The notes under the pieces are model-generated. The model saw nothing but the letters and a program-made list of their open reading frames with translations, had not been told where the DNA came from and did no database searches. 64,000 nt of DNA from positions 248,001 through 312,000 of the forward strand of contig NZ_QGGX01000004.1 in NCBI RefSeq assembly GCF_003148805.1. Reading direction: 5' to 3'. Shown in pieces: positions 54,342 through 62,309 of the stretch. Origin of the DNA: Aminobacter sp. AP02. GTDB taxonomy: Bacteria; Pseudomonadota; Alphaproteobacteria; Rhizobiales; Rhizobiaceae. Numbering within the stretch: the first letter of the stretch is position 1; each line of letters opens with the position of its first letter. The position numbers and the translations under genes were made by a program.

Positions 54342-55319
54342 ATGTTGCATATTGCGAAATTCCTGACCGGCATTGCACTGGCGTCGTCGCTGATGGTGGG
54401 CGCAGCGGCCGCGCAGACCGTTCTCAAGTCGTCCGATACCCATCCCGACGGGTATCCGACCGTCGAGGGCGTCAAGTATTTCGGGGAACTCATCAAGGAG
54501 CGCACCAAGGGTCGCTACGCGCTCGAGGTCTATCACTCCGCGCAGCTCGGCGAGGAGAAGGACACGATCGAGCAGGTGCGCTCAGGCGTGATCGAGCTCA
54601 ACCGCGTCTCGATGGCGCCCTTCAACGGCACCGTGAAGGAAACGATCGTGCCGGCGCTGCCCTATCTGTTCCGCTCGGAAGATCACATGCACAAGGTGAT
54701 GGACGGCCCCATCGGCGACCAGATCAAGAAGGCTTTCGAGCCCGCCGGCCTGGTGGCGCTCGCCTTCTACGACGCCGGCGCGCGTTCCTTCTACAACAAG
54801 ACCAAGCCGATCAACTCGGTGGCCGACATGCAGGGCCTGAAGTTCCGCGTCATCCAGTCCGACATCTTCGTCGACATGGTGGCAGCGCTGGGGGCCAATG
54901 CGACGCCGATGCCCTATGGCGAGGTCTATTCGTCCATCGAGACCGGCGTCATCGACGGCGCGGAAAACAATTTCCCGAGCTACGATACGGCCAAGCATTT
55001 CGAGGTGGCCAAGAACTACGCCCTCGACGAGCACACGATCCTTCCGGAGGTCTTCGTGATGAACAAGGCGGCCTTCGACAAGCTGACCCCGGAAGACCAG
55101 GAGATATTCAAGCAGGCCGCCAAGGACAGCGTCGCCAAGCAGCGTGAGCTGTGGGCCGCCAAGGTGGCGGAGTCGCGCAAGATCGTCGAGGCCGCAGGCG
55201 CGCAGATCACTACGCCGGACAAGCAGGGTTTCATCGACGCCATGAAGCCCGTCTACGACAAGCACGTCACCGACGAGGTGCTGAAGAAGATGGTCGCGGA
55301 CGTGCAGGCGGTGCAGTGA
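54342..55319 (+). CDS. TRAP transporter substrate-binding protein (uronate)
   Basis: 325 residues, DctP/UxuP family. A signal peptide (about 1-24, ending AAAA-QT) precedes VLKSSDTHPDGYPTVEGVKYFGELIKERTKGRY and GLKFRVIQSDIFVDMVAALGANATPMPYGEVYSSIETGVIDGAENNFPSY, the TRAP signature with the substrate-binding Arg and Asn. TRAP systems use ion gradients to import organic acids; the uxaC-uxaA setting points to glucuronate and galacturonate. Confidence 0.92.
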   Translation: MLHIAKFLTGIALASSLMVGAAAAQTVLKSSDTHPDGYPTVEGVKYFGELIKERTKGRYALEVYHSAQLGEEKDTIEQVRSGVIELNRVSMAPFNGTVKETIVPALPYLFRSEDHMHKVMDGPIGDQIKKAFEPAGLVALAFYDAGARSFYNKTKPINSVADMQGLKFRVIQSDIFVDMVAALGANATPMPYGEVYSSIETGVIDGAENNFPSYDTAKHFEVAKNYALDEHTILPEVFVMNKAAFDKLTPEDQEIFKQAAKDSVAKQRELWAAKVAESRKIVEAAGAQITTPDKQGFIDAMKPVYDKHVTDEVLKKMVADVQAVQ

Positions 55320-55335
55320 CCTTGCGCTGATCGGC

Positions 55336-55388
55336 GCCCCTCTCGTCCAGCATCGCCTGTCCCCGGGGGGCGGGCGGTGGAGAGGGGC
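55336..55388 (+). repeat. Long hairpin between the TRAP binding-protein and membrane genes
   Basis: GCCCCTCTC (55336-55344) and GAGAGGGGC (55380-55388) are perfect 9-bp arms around a GC-rich loop that can itself fold. The place, between the abundant periplasmic subunit and the membrane subunits, suits an mRNA-stabilising or processing element that raises binding-protein yield. Confidence 0.5.
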
Positions 55389-55413
55389 CACCTCGCCAAT
55401 TGCGGAGGAAATC

Positions 55414-56004
55414 GTGTCGAGCACCCCAGACATAGGCGTTCCGTTCCTGTCTCGCCTCAACACCGCCGCCCTCTACCTGGCGGGATTCGGCCTTGTGCTG
55501 ATGACGGCCTTCGTCGCCTGGCAGGTCTTCTGCCGCTATGTCCTGAACGACTCGCCGTCGTGGACCGAGCCAGGCGCGGTCATGCTGATGAGCTGGTTCA
55601 TCTTCCTCGGCGCGGCCGTGGGCGTGCGCGAAAACAACCACATGGGCTTCGACGTGCTGCTCTACGTGCTGCCGCCCTCTGCCAAGAAATGGCTCAGGAT
55701 GATCTCGGACATCGTCATCCTTGCCTTTGGCGCCGGCATGGTCTGGTACGGCGGAGCGCTGGTCAGCCTGACCTGGAACACGACGCTGCCCGCTTTGAAC
55801 ATCTCGGGCGGCTGGGACTACGTCCCGATCGTCGCCGGCGGGCTGCTCGTGATGCTCTTCGCGCTCGAGCGCATCGTGTTGCGCCTGCTGGGCCTGCCGA
55901 TCGACGAGGCACTGGACGAGTTGCCGCCACCCGAAACAGCCGTCGAACTCGCCAACGTCGAAGCGGTCCGCAAGGACGCGGCGGAACTGGGAATGAAGGG
56001 ATGA
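55414..56004 (+). CDS. TRAP transporter small membrane subunit (DctQ type)
   Basis: 196 residues with four TM helices. The DctQ motif FVAWQVFCRYVLNDSPSWTEPGAVMLMSWFIFLGAAVGVRENNHMGFD (about 29-75) is clear. A cytoplasmic tail of about 35 residues follows the last helix. GTG start with GCGGAGGAAA just before it. It lies between the binding-protein gene and dctM. Confidence 0.92.
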   Translation: MSSTPDIGVPFLSRLNTAALYLAGFGLVLMTAFVAWQVFCRYVLNDSPSWTEPGAVMLMSWFIFLGAAVGVRENNHMGFDVLLYVLPPSAKKWLRMISDIVILAFGAGMVWYGGALVSLTWNTTLPALNISGGWDYVPIVAGGLLVMLFALERIVLRLLGLPIDEALDELPPPETAVELANVEAVRKDAAELGMKG

Positions 56005-56062
56005 GGCCGATGTCCCCTCAGGCCGGCAATTCCGGCAGCGTGAAGTCTGGAAAGGCGATCTG

Positions 56063-57343
56063 ATGGAACTCTGGGTCCTGTTCGGTTCCTTCACCCTGCT
56101 GATGCTGATCGGCACGCCGATCGCGTTCTGCCTCGGCGTGGCCAGTTTCGCCACCGTCCTCTACATGGGCCTGCCGCCGCTGGTCGTGTTCCAGCGGCTG
56201 AACTCCGGCATGAGCGTGTTTTCGCTGCTCGCCATCCCCTTCTTCATCTACTCCGGCGACCTCATGGTGCGCGGCGGCATCGCGCAGCGCATTGTCGCCT
56301 TCGCGGCGTCCTTGGTCGGCCACATCAGGGGCGGTCTGGGCCAGGTCAATATCGTGACCGCCACGCTGTTCGGCGGCATTTCCGGCTCGGCCGTGGCCGA
56401 AGCCGCTGCGGTGGGCGGCCTGATGATCCCGCAGATGAAGGCGAGAGGATACGGCGCCGACTACGCCGTCAACGTCACCTCGATGGCGGCACTCATCGCG
56501 CTTTTGCTGCCGCCGTCGCACAACATGATCATCTATTCGATCTCTGCGGGCGGCAAGATTTCGATCGCCGATCTGTTCACGGCGGGCGTCATCCCGGGCC
56601 TCCTGCTGGCCGGTTCGTTGATGGTCACCGCCTATCTGGTGGCACGCAAGCGCGGCTATCCGACCGAAGCGTTCCCCGGGCTCATGGCGGTAGCGCACCT
56701 CCTCGCCGTGGCAGTGCCCGGCCTGCTGCTGATCGCCATCATCTTCGGCGGGGTGCGCTCGGGTATCTTCACAGCCACCGAAAGCTCCTGCATCGCTGTG
56801 ATCTACGCGCTTTTGGTGACGCTTTTCGTCTATCGGCAGCTGAGCTGGAGCGATTTCGTCCACGCCACGATGGGGGCGGTGCGAACCACCGCGATGGTGC
56901 TTCTCATCATCGGCACGGCCGCCGCCTTCTCCTGGCTCATGGCGTTCCTGCGCGTGCCGGCGAGCCTGGTCGCATGGATGCAGACGATTTCGGACAACCC
57001 GATCATCATCCTGCTGCTGCTCAACCTGATCATGCTGCTGCTCGGCACCTTCATGGACATGGGGCCGACCATCATCATCACCACCCCGATCTTCCTGCCG
57101 ATCGCGCAGGCCTACGGCATCGACCCCGTGCATTTCGGTGTCATCATGATTCTGAACTACGGTATCGGCCTGAACACGCCGCCGGTGGGAGGGGTGCAGT
57201 TCGTCGCCTGTGCGGTGGGCAAGATCAGCGTCTGGGAAGCGATGCGATCCATCTGGCCGTTCTATGGTGCCGGCCTCGTGGTGCTGCTACTCGTGACCTA
57301 TATCCCGGCGATATCGCTCTGGCTTCCGAACGCATTCAGGTAG
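56063..57343 (+). CDS. TRAP transporter large membrane subunit (DctM type)
   Basis: 426 residues with about 12 TM helices. GTPIAFCLGVASF, SLLAIPFFIYSGDLMVRGGIAQRIVAFAASLVGHIRGGLGQVNIVTATLFGGISGSAVAEAAAVGG and the ESSCIAVIYALLVTLFVYR block identify the DctM translocator. The 58-base gap after dctQ holds no separate gene. The set dctP-dctQ-dctM is complete. Confidence 0.94.
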   Translation: MELWVLFGSFTLLMLIGTPIAFCLGVASFATVLYMGLPPLVVFQRLNSGMSVFSLLAIPFFIYSGDLMVRGGIAQRIVAFAASLVGHIRGGLGQVNIVTATLFGGISGSAVAEAAAVGGLMIPQMKARGYGADYAVNVTSMAALIALLLPPSHNMIIYSISAGGKISIADLFTAGVIPGLLLAGSLMVTAYLVARKRGYPTEAFPGLMAVAHLLAVAVPGLLLIAIIFGGVRSGIFTATESSCIAVIYALLVTLFVYRQLSWSDFVHATMGAVRTTAMVLLIIGTAAAFSWLMAFLRVPASLVAWMQTISDNPIIILLLLNLIMLLLGTFMDMGPTIIITTPIFLPIAQAYGIDPVHFGVIMILNYGIGLNTPPVGGVQFVACAVGKISVWEAMRSIWPFYGAGLVVLLLVTYIPAISLWLPNAFR

Positions 57344-57350
57344 GCGCCCT

Positions 57351-58127
57351 ATGGCATCCGAGACATCCACCACCTTCAAGATGGAACGCCGGCCAAAATT
57401 GGCTGACCGGATCGTCGCGACCGTACGAGACCAGATCATCGGCGGCCAGGTTGCGCCGGGCCAGAAGCTGCCGACAGAGAGCCAGCTCACCGAAACCTTC
57501 GGTGTGTCGCGCACCGTTATCCGAGAGGCGATGGCGACGCTGGCCGCCGACGGATTTGTCGAGCCGCGGCAGGGCGCTGGTGTCTTCGTGATGGAGCGTC
57601 CCACCCAGGCCTTCGCGGCGATCAGCGCGGAGAACGGTACCAGCATCTCCAATGCGCTCAACGTCCTTGAGGTGCGCATGGGGATCGAGATCGAGAGCGC
57701 CGGATTGGCCGCGATCAGGCGCAACAGCGCCCAGGAAGCGAAGATCCAGGAAGCTTTCTTCGAATTTGAACGCTTGCTGGGCATCGGCCAGCCGACTGGC
57801 AAGACCGACTTCGCCTTCCACCGCGCCATTGCAGCCGCGACCAACAATCCGTTCTATGTCGAGGTGCTGGATGCCTTGGGCAGCCGCACCATCCCGTGCG
57901 ACGTCACCTCGCCCTGGGGGACCGACAGCGTGCTGACGCGAGAATATCAAGAAGGGCTGCAGCGGGAGCATCTCGTCATCCTGCAGGCGATCTCCCGCGG
58001 CGACGCCGACGCCGCGCGCGACGGCATGCGCGCGCATCTGTCGGCAAGCCAGCAGCGCTACCGCGAGCGCCTGGACGGCCGCTACGAGGAATATCTCGCG
58101 GTCATGAGCAAGAACCAAGGATCATAG
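57351..58127 (+). CDS. GntR-family regulator (FadR/FCD type), probable uronate repressor
   Basis: 258 residues. The winged helix (about 14-80: ADRIVATVRDQIIGGQVAPGQKLPTESQLTETFGVSRTVIREAMATLAADGFVEPRQGAGVFV) is joined to an FCD domain with FAFHRAIAAATNNPFYVEVLDALG, whose Asp/His residues usually bind a metal and the ligand. It starts 7 bases after dctM, inside the uronate operon. By analogy with ExuR/UxuR it probably represses this operon and uxuBA, with a uronate as inducer. Confidence 0.88.
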   Translation: MASETSTTFKMERRPKLADRIVATVRDQIIGGQVAPGQKLPTESQLTETFGVSRTVIREAMATLAADGFVEPRQGAGVFVMERPTQAFAAISAENGTSISNALNVLEVRMGIEIESAGLAAIRRNSAQEAKIQEAFFEFERLLGIGQPTGKTDFAFHRAIAAATNNPFYVEVLDALGSRTIPCDVTSPWGTDSVLTREYQEGLQREHLVILQAISRGDADAARDGMRAHLSASQQRYRERLDGRYEEYLAVMSKNQGS

Positions 58128-58149
58128 GCCTTCGCCAATTGGATTTCAG

Positions 58150-58989
58150 ATGACCGATCACCAGCATTTCGCATCCCGCTTCGCCATCGACCCCCACGCC
58201 GCCGCCGCCATGGGCACGGAGCAGTTGCGTGAGAACTTTCACCTCGGCAGCCTTTTCGAACCCGGAAGGATCAGTCTCACCTACACCCACTACGACCGCA
58301 TGGTCGTCGGCGGCGCGGTGCCGCTGGGAGGCGCGCTGAAGCTAGAGACGATCAAGCCGGCCGGAACGAAATCCTTCCTCGAGCGCCGCGAGTTGGTCGC
58401 GGTCAATATCGGCGGCGCTGGCACGGTTACCGTCGGCGACGAAATCCACCAACTCGGCGCGCGCGATATGATCTATGTCGGCATGGGCAACGAGATGTCC
58501 TTCTCGTCGGCGAACAATGAAGACCCTGCCAAGTTCTACCTGCTTTCCGCGCCCGCGCACCGCACCCTGCCCACCAGGCTACTCACAATCGCCAATGCCA
58601 AGCAGCTCGATCTCGGCAGCCAGGAGACATCCAACGAACGTTCGATCTTCCAGTTCACGACCACCATCGAGACCTGCCAGATCGTCGTCGGCATGACCCA
58701 ACTGGCTACAGGCTCGGTGTGGAACACCATGCCGGCGCACGTGCACGACAGGCGCATGGAGGCCTATCTCTATTTCGACCTGCCAGAGACGGCCCGCGTC
58801 TTCCACTTCATGGGCGAGCCCCGCGAGACGCGGCACATCGTCATGGCCAACGAGGAGGCGGTGCTCTCGCCGGCATGGTCCATCCACTCCGGCTGCGGAA
58901 CCTCCAACTACGCCTTCATCTGGGCCATGGCCGGCGATAATGTCGACTATACCGACGTTGATCCGGTAGCTATCGGAGACATGCGCTGA
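58150..58989 (+). CDS. kduI: 5-dehydro-4-deoxy-D-glucuronate isomerase (copy 2)
   Basis: 279 residues. It has the same signatures as the copy at 42202-43035: HLGSLFEPGRISLTYTHYDRMVVGGAVPLG and the zinc site NTMPAHVHDRRMEAYLYFD with a later His in AWSIHSGCGT. The two copies are clearly diverged paralogs rather than a recent duplication. This one is in the complete kduI-kduD-kdgF-uxaA order and its stop overlaps kduD (TGATG). Confidence 0.95.
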   Translation: MTDHQHFASRFAIDPHAAAAMGTEQLRENFHLGSLFEPGRISLTYTHYDRMVVGGAVPLGGALKLETIKPAGTKSFLERRELVAVNIGGAGTVTVGDEIHQLGARDMIYVGMGNEMSFSSANNEDPAKFYLLSAPAHRTLPTRLLTIANAKQLDLGSQETSNERSIFQFTTTIETCQIVVGMTQLATGSVWNTMPAHVHDRRMEAYLYFDLPETARVFHFMGEPRETRHIVMANEEAVLSPAWSIHSGCGTSNYAFIWAMAGDNVDYTDVDPVAIGDMR

Positions 58990-59750
58990 TGGATCTCTCC
59001 GCCTTCAGCCTCAAGGGCAAGCGCATCGCCGTGACTGGCGCCAACACCGGCATCGGCCAGGGCATCGCGGTCTCTGCGGCGCGTGCGGGCGCCGACATCG
59101 TTGCCATTGGACGTTCGGCGATGGGCGAAACGGCACAGCTGGTCGCGCCATACGGCGCCGAGTTCACTCCGGTCCTCTGCGATCTGGGTGACGTGAAGGC
59201 ATCGGCTGCGATGATCGACGGGCTGTTTGCCGACGGGCGGCCGCTCGACGGGCTGGTCAACAATGCGGGCATCATCCGCCGGGACGCCGCCCTCGATTTC
59301 ACCGAGCAGGACTGGGACGACGTCATGGATGTCAACCTCAAGTCGCTGTTCTTCCTGTGTCAGGCCTATGCCCGCAACACGCTTTCGGCCGGCAGGACAG
59401 GCCGCATCGTCAATGTAGCCTCCCTGCTTTCCCTGCAGGGCGGCATCCGCGTCGCCTCATACACCGCCTCAAAGCACGGAGTCCTGGGCATCACCCGGCT
59501 GCTTGCGAACGAGTGGGCGGGGAAGGGCATCAACGTGAACGCCCTTGCGCCCGGCTACATCGTCACCAACAATACTGAGGCGTTGCGCAACGACCCCGAG
59601 CGCTCCGAGGCCATTCTCGCGCGCATTCCCGCCGAACGGTGGGGAACGCCCGACGACATCGGGGACGCGGCGGTATTCCTGCTTGCGCCGGCGTCGAGCT
59701 ACATGCACGGCGCCGTCGTCCCGGTCGATGGCGGCTGGCTCGCGAGGTGA
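58989..59750 (+). CDS. kduD: 2-dehydro-3-deoxy-D-gluconate 5-dehydrogenase
   Basis: 253 residues, short-chain dehydrogenase. FSLKGKRIAVTGANTGIGQGIAVSAARAGADIV, LVNNAGIIRR, the Ser/Tyr-x3-Lys in SLLSLQGGIRVASYTASKHGV, and INVNALAPGYIVTNNTEALRND are the KduD signatures. It reduces 2,5-diketo-3-deoxygluconate to 2-keto-3-deoxygluconate with NADH, the step after KduI. It overlaps kduI by one base and precedes kdgF by one base. Confidence 0.95.
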   Translation: MDLSAFSLKGKRIAVTGANTGIGQGIAVSAARAGADIVAIGRSAMGETAQLVAPYGAEFTPVLCDLGDVKASAAMIDGLFADGRPLDGLVNNAGIIRRDAALDFTEQDWDDVMDVNLKSLFFLCQAYARNTLSAGRTGRIVNVASLLSLQGGIRVASYTASKHGVLGITRLLANEWAGKGINVNALAPGYIVTNNTEALRNDPERSEAILARIPAERWGTPDDIGDAAVFLLAPASSYMHGAVVPVDGGWLAR

Positions 59751-59751
59751 C

Positions 59752-60099
59752 ATGGCAAGCGATATCTTCGTTCGAGCGGGCGAGGGGGCGTGGGAGCCCA
59801 CCCCGGACGGCAACAAACGCCGCATCGTCGCCTATACCGAGGAACTGATGATGGTCGAGTTCGCCTTCGAGGAGGGCGGCGAGGGCTGGGTCCATTCGCA
59901 CCCGCACGTGCAGTCGAGCTATGTCGCCGAGGGCAGCTTCGAGGTCACCATCGACGGCCGCACCGAAAGGCTGGACCAGGGCGACAGCTACATCGTGCCG
60001 TCCGGCCTCAAGCATGGGGTCAAGGCCCTCAGCAAGGGACGGCTGGTCGACTGCTTCACGCCGCACCGCGCCGATTTCCTCAAATCCGGCGGCGATTGA
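59752..60099 (+). CDS. kdgF: Cupin protein KdgF, unsaturated uronate linearisation
   Basis: 115 residues, single-domain cupin. MMVEFAFEEGGEGWVHSHPHVQSSYVAEGSFEVTIDGR carries the metal-binding His cluster and Glu/Gln positions, and QGDSYIVPSGLKHGVKALSKGRLVDCFTPHRADFL the second cupin motif, as in KdgF of pectin and alginate users. KdgF converts delta-4,5-unsaturated monouronates to the linear 4-deoxy-5-keto-uronate, the KduI substrate. The ATG follows the kduD stop after one base. Confidence 0.9.
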   Translation: MASDIFVRAGEGAWEPTPDGNKRRIVAYTEELMMVEFAFEEGGEGWVHSHPHVQSSYVAEGSFEVTIDGRTERLDQGDSYIVPSGLKHGVKALSKGRLVDCFTPHRADFLKSGGD

Positions 60100-60129
60100 A
60101 ATGGGTCCACGCAGGGAGGCCGCCAGAGC

Positions 60130-61641
60130 ATGCCCCGGTCGATAAGGCTCCAGCCCGCGGACAACGTCGTGCTGGCGATCGACGCGTTCGCCAAGGGCGA
60201 CGACGTGCTCGGCGTTCGGACCGCCGAGCGCATCCCCCGCGGCCACAAGATGGCACTGGCGGACATCGCCGAAGGCGACAAGGTGGTGAAATACGGCCAG
60301 GTCATAGGCTTTGCATCCCAGCCCATCGCCGCCGGCGACTGGGTTCACGAACACAACGTCGCGATGCACGACTTCGCGCGCGACTACCAGTTCTGCGCCG
60401 GCCGCGCCGACAGCGAGCCCGTGCCCGCCGCCCAGCGCCGGACCTTCCAAGGATACCGCCGCGCCAATGGCAAGGTCGGCACACGCAACTACGTGGCAGT
60501 CCTCACTTCGGTGAACTGCTCGGCGACTGCCGCCCGCCATATCGCTGGCGAGGTCGAGAGGAGCGGCGACCTCGACGACTACCCCGAGGTCGATGGAGTG
60601 ATCTCGCTGGTACACGGCACCGGCTGCGCGATCGACGCCAGGGGCGAGGCCTACGAGGTCCTGGCGCGCACGCAGTTGGGATATGCGACCAACCCGAATG
60701 TCGGGGGCGTTCTGATGCTCGGCCTGGGCTGCGAGGCGTTCCAGATACCGCGTTGGAAGGAAACCTACGGCCTCGTCGACAACGACGCCTTTCGCACGCT
60801 GACGATCCAGGAGGTCGGCGGTACGCGCAAGACCGTCGAGGCCGGCGTCCGCGCGGTGCTAGAGATGCTGCCTATGGTCAATCGCGCCAGGCGCGAGACC
60901 GTTCCTGCTTCCGAACTGATGCTGGCGCTGCAGTGCGGCGGTTCCGACGGCTATTCTGGCATCACCGCCAATCCGGCGCTCGGGGTGGCGGTCGACCTGC
61001 TCGTTGCCCAGGGCGGGACCGCGGTGCTTTCGGAAACGCCGGAAATCTATGGCGCGGAACACCTGCTGACGCGCCGCGCGCGGTCTAGGACGGTCGGCGA
61101 GAAGCTCGTCGAGCGGATCCGCTGGTGGGAGGACTACACCGCGCGCAACCACATGCAAATGAACAACAACCCGTCGCCGGGAAACAAGGCCGGCGGACTT
61201 ACGACGATCCTGGAAAAGGCGCTCGGTGCCGCCGCCAAGGGCGGTTCGACCACCCTGATGGAGGTGTTCGACTACGCCGAGCCGGTCACCGGGCGTGGCC
61301 TGGTCTTCATGGATACCCCCGGCTACGACCCGGTATCGGCCACCGGTCAGGTCGCGGGCGGTGCGAACATTCTCTGCTTCACCACCGGTCGCGGCTCGGC
61401 CTTCGGCTGCAAGCCGACGCCATCGATCAAGCTCGCGTCCAATAATTTCCTCTACGACAGCATGCGCGAGGACATGGACATCAACTGCGGCGACGTCCTC
61501 GACGGCGTATCGCTCGAGGCGAAGGGGCAGGAGATCTTCGACGAGATTCTCCGGGTCGCCTCCGGCGCACGGACCAAATCCGAGCAACTCGGCTACGGTG
61601 ACAACGAATTCGTGCCCTGGTCGATCGGCGCAACTATGTAG
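60130..61641 (+). CDS. uxaA: Altronate dehydratase
   Basis: 503 residues. An N-terminal SAF domain (about 1-95: ADNVVLAIDAFAKGDDVLG, IPRGHKMALADIAEGDKVVKYGQVIG) joins the large D-altronate/galactarate dehydratase domain with GYRRANGKVGTRNYVAVLTSVNCSATAARHIA, HGTGCAI, GLGCEAFQIP and LQCGGSDGYSGITANPALG, whose Cys and His residues bind iron. It dehydrates D-altronate to KDG in galacturonate catabolism. Last gene of the uxaC-to-uxaA operon. Confidence 0.95.
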   Translation: MPRSIRLQPADNVVLAIDAFAKGDDVLGVRTAERIPRGHKMALADIAEGDKVVKYGQVIGFASQPIAAGDWVHEHNVAMHDFARDYQFCAGRADSEPVPAAQRRTFQGYRRANGKVGTRNYVAVLTSVNCSATAARHIAGEVERSGDLDDYPEVDGVISLVHGTGCAIDARGEAYEVLARTQLGYATNPNVGGVLMLGLGCEAFQIPRWKETYGLVDNDAFRTLTIQEVGGTRKTVEAGVRAVLEMLPMVNRARRETVPASELMLALQCGGSDGYSGITANPALGVAVDLLVAQGGTAVLSETPEIYGAEHLLTRRARSRTVGEKLVERIRWWEDYTARNHMQMNNNPSPGNKAGGLTTILEKALGAAAKGGSTTLMEVFDYAEPVTGRGLVFMDTPGYDPVSATGQVAGGANILCFTTGRGSAFGCKPTPSIKLASNNFLYDSMREDMDINCGDVLDGVSLEAKGQEIFDEILRVASGARTKSEQLGYGDNEFVPWSIGATM

Positions 61642-62309
61642 TGGGCATGGCTTGTCGCCAACGCGAATCGAGATAAGGCGCACGACCGTTGCCGCCGTGC
61701 TATAGAACGAACTGTCGCATGCAGCTGCACACGTAGTGTGGCGGCCATGTTGAAATGTCCGTGGTGGCGCAAAGTAGAATGTCACTTGCTGCTATGGCGC
61801 ACGAAAGTCAACCTCGATCTGACCGGCTGGTCCGGGTTGCAAGGGCAGAGCGGGGGTGAGGGACACCTTCCCAGATCAATTGCCTGACATCGGCGCTCTC
61901 GGACAACTCGACCTTCCGCTCCTCTACTCGCTCCGGCAAGGCCGACGGCCCATTCCCAAGCGGCGCTGACACAAGCGCAATGAGGCAAATGTAGCATTGG
62001 CGGGTCGCGCAGCGTCGGACCCAGGGAGGGTGCCAGCCCGCTAGGCGACGGGCGATCATGATTTTTATGCATGCCCCGTCCGATGTCGTACGCCCATATC
62101 CCAGCTTGTCGGCAGTTCGTTCGGGCGACCAACCGTGCTTGATCCGTTCGATAACACCTACGTCCTGAAGCTACAGATGACGAGGCGCCGAAGACTTCAG
62201 CTGCGCGGTTGGTCCAAGGCAAGATGTTGGCCCACACTGAGGTGGAGCATGGATTCAGAGCATGGCCATTCTTGGCAGGTGGGCCAACCGATCGACACCA
62301 CAACTCCAG
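61642..62309. other. Intergenic region with decayed mobile-element sequence
   Basis: About 670 bases without an intact gene. The minus strand between about 61900 and 62170 shows fragments that resemble an IS30-type transposase, annotated separately. The rest is unrecognised. Confidence 0.5.
61950..62160 (-). pseudogene. IS30-like transposase remnant
   Basis: On the minus strand one short frame reads VIERIKHGWSPERTADKLGYGR, like the IS30-family helix WSPEQIAGRL. Downstream frames with RVEERKVELSESADVRQ are reminiscent of the segment before the catalytic GDWEGDL block. Frames are broken by stops and shifts, and terminal inverted repeats were not found. The family assignment rests mainly on the one motif. 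Confidence 0.35.

Noticed and set aside
59790-61088. 432-codon plus-strand frame overlapping kdgF and uxaA
   Set aside because: It is an out-of-frame, Arg-rich shadow of two well-identified genes.
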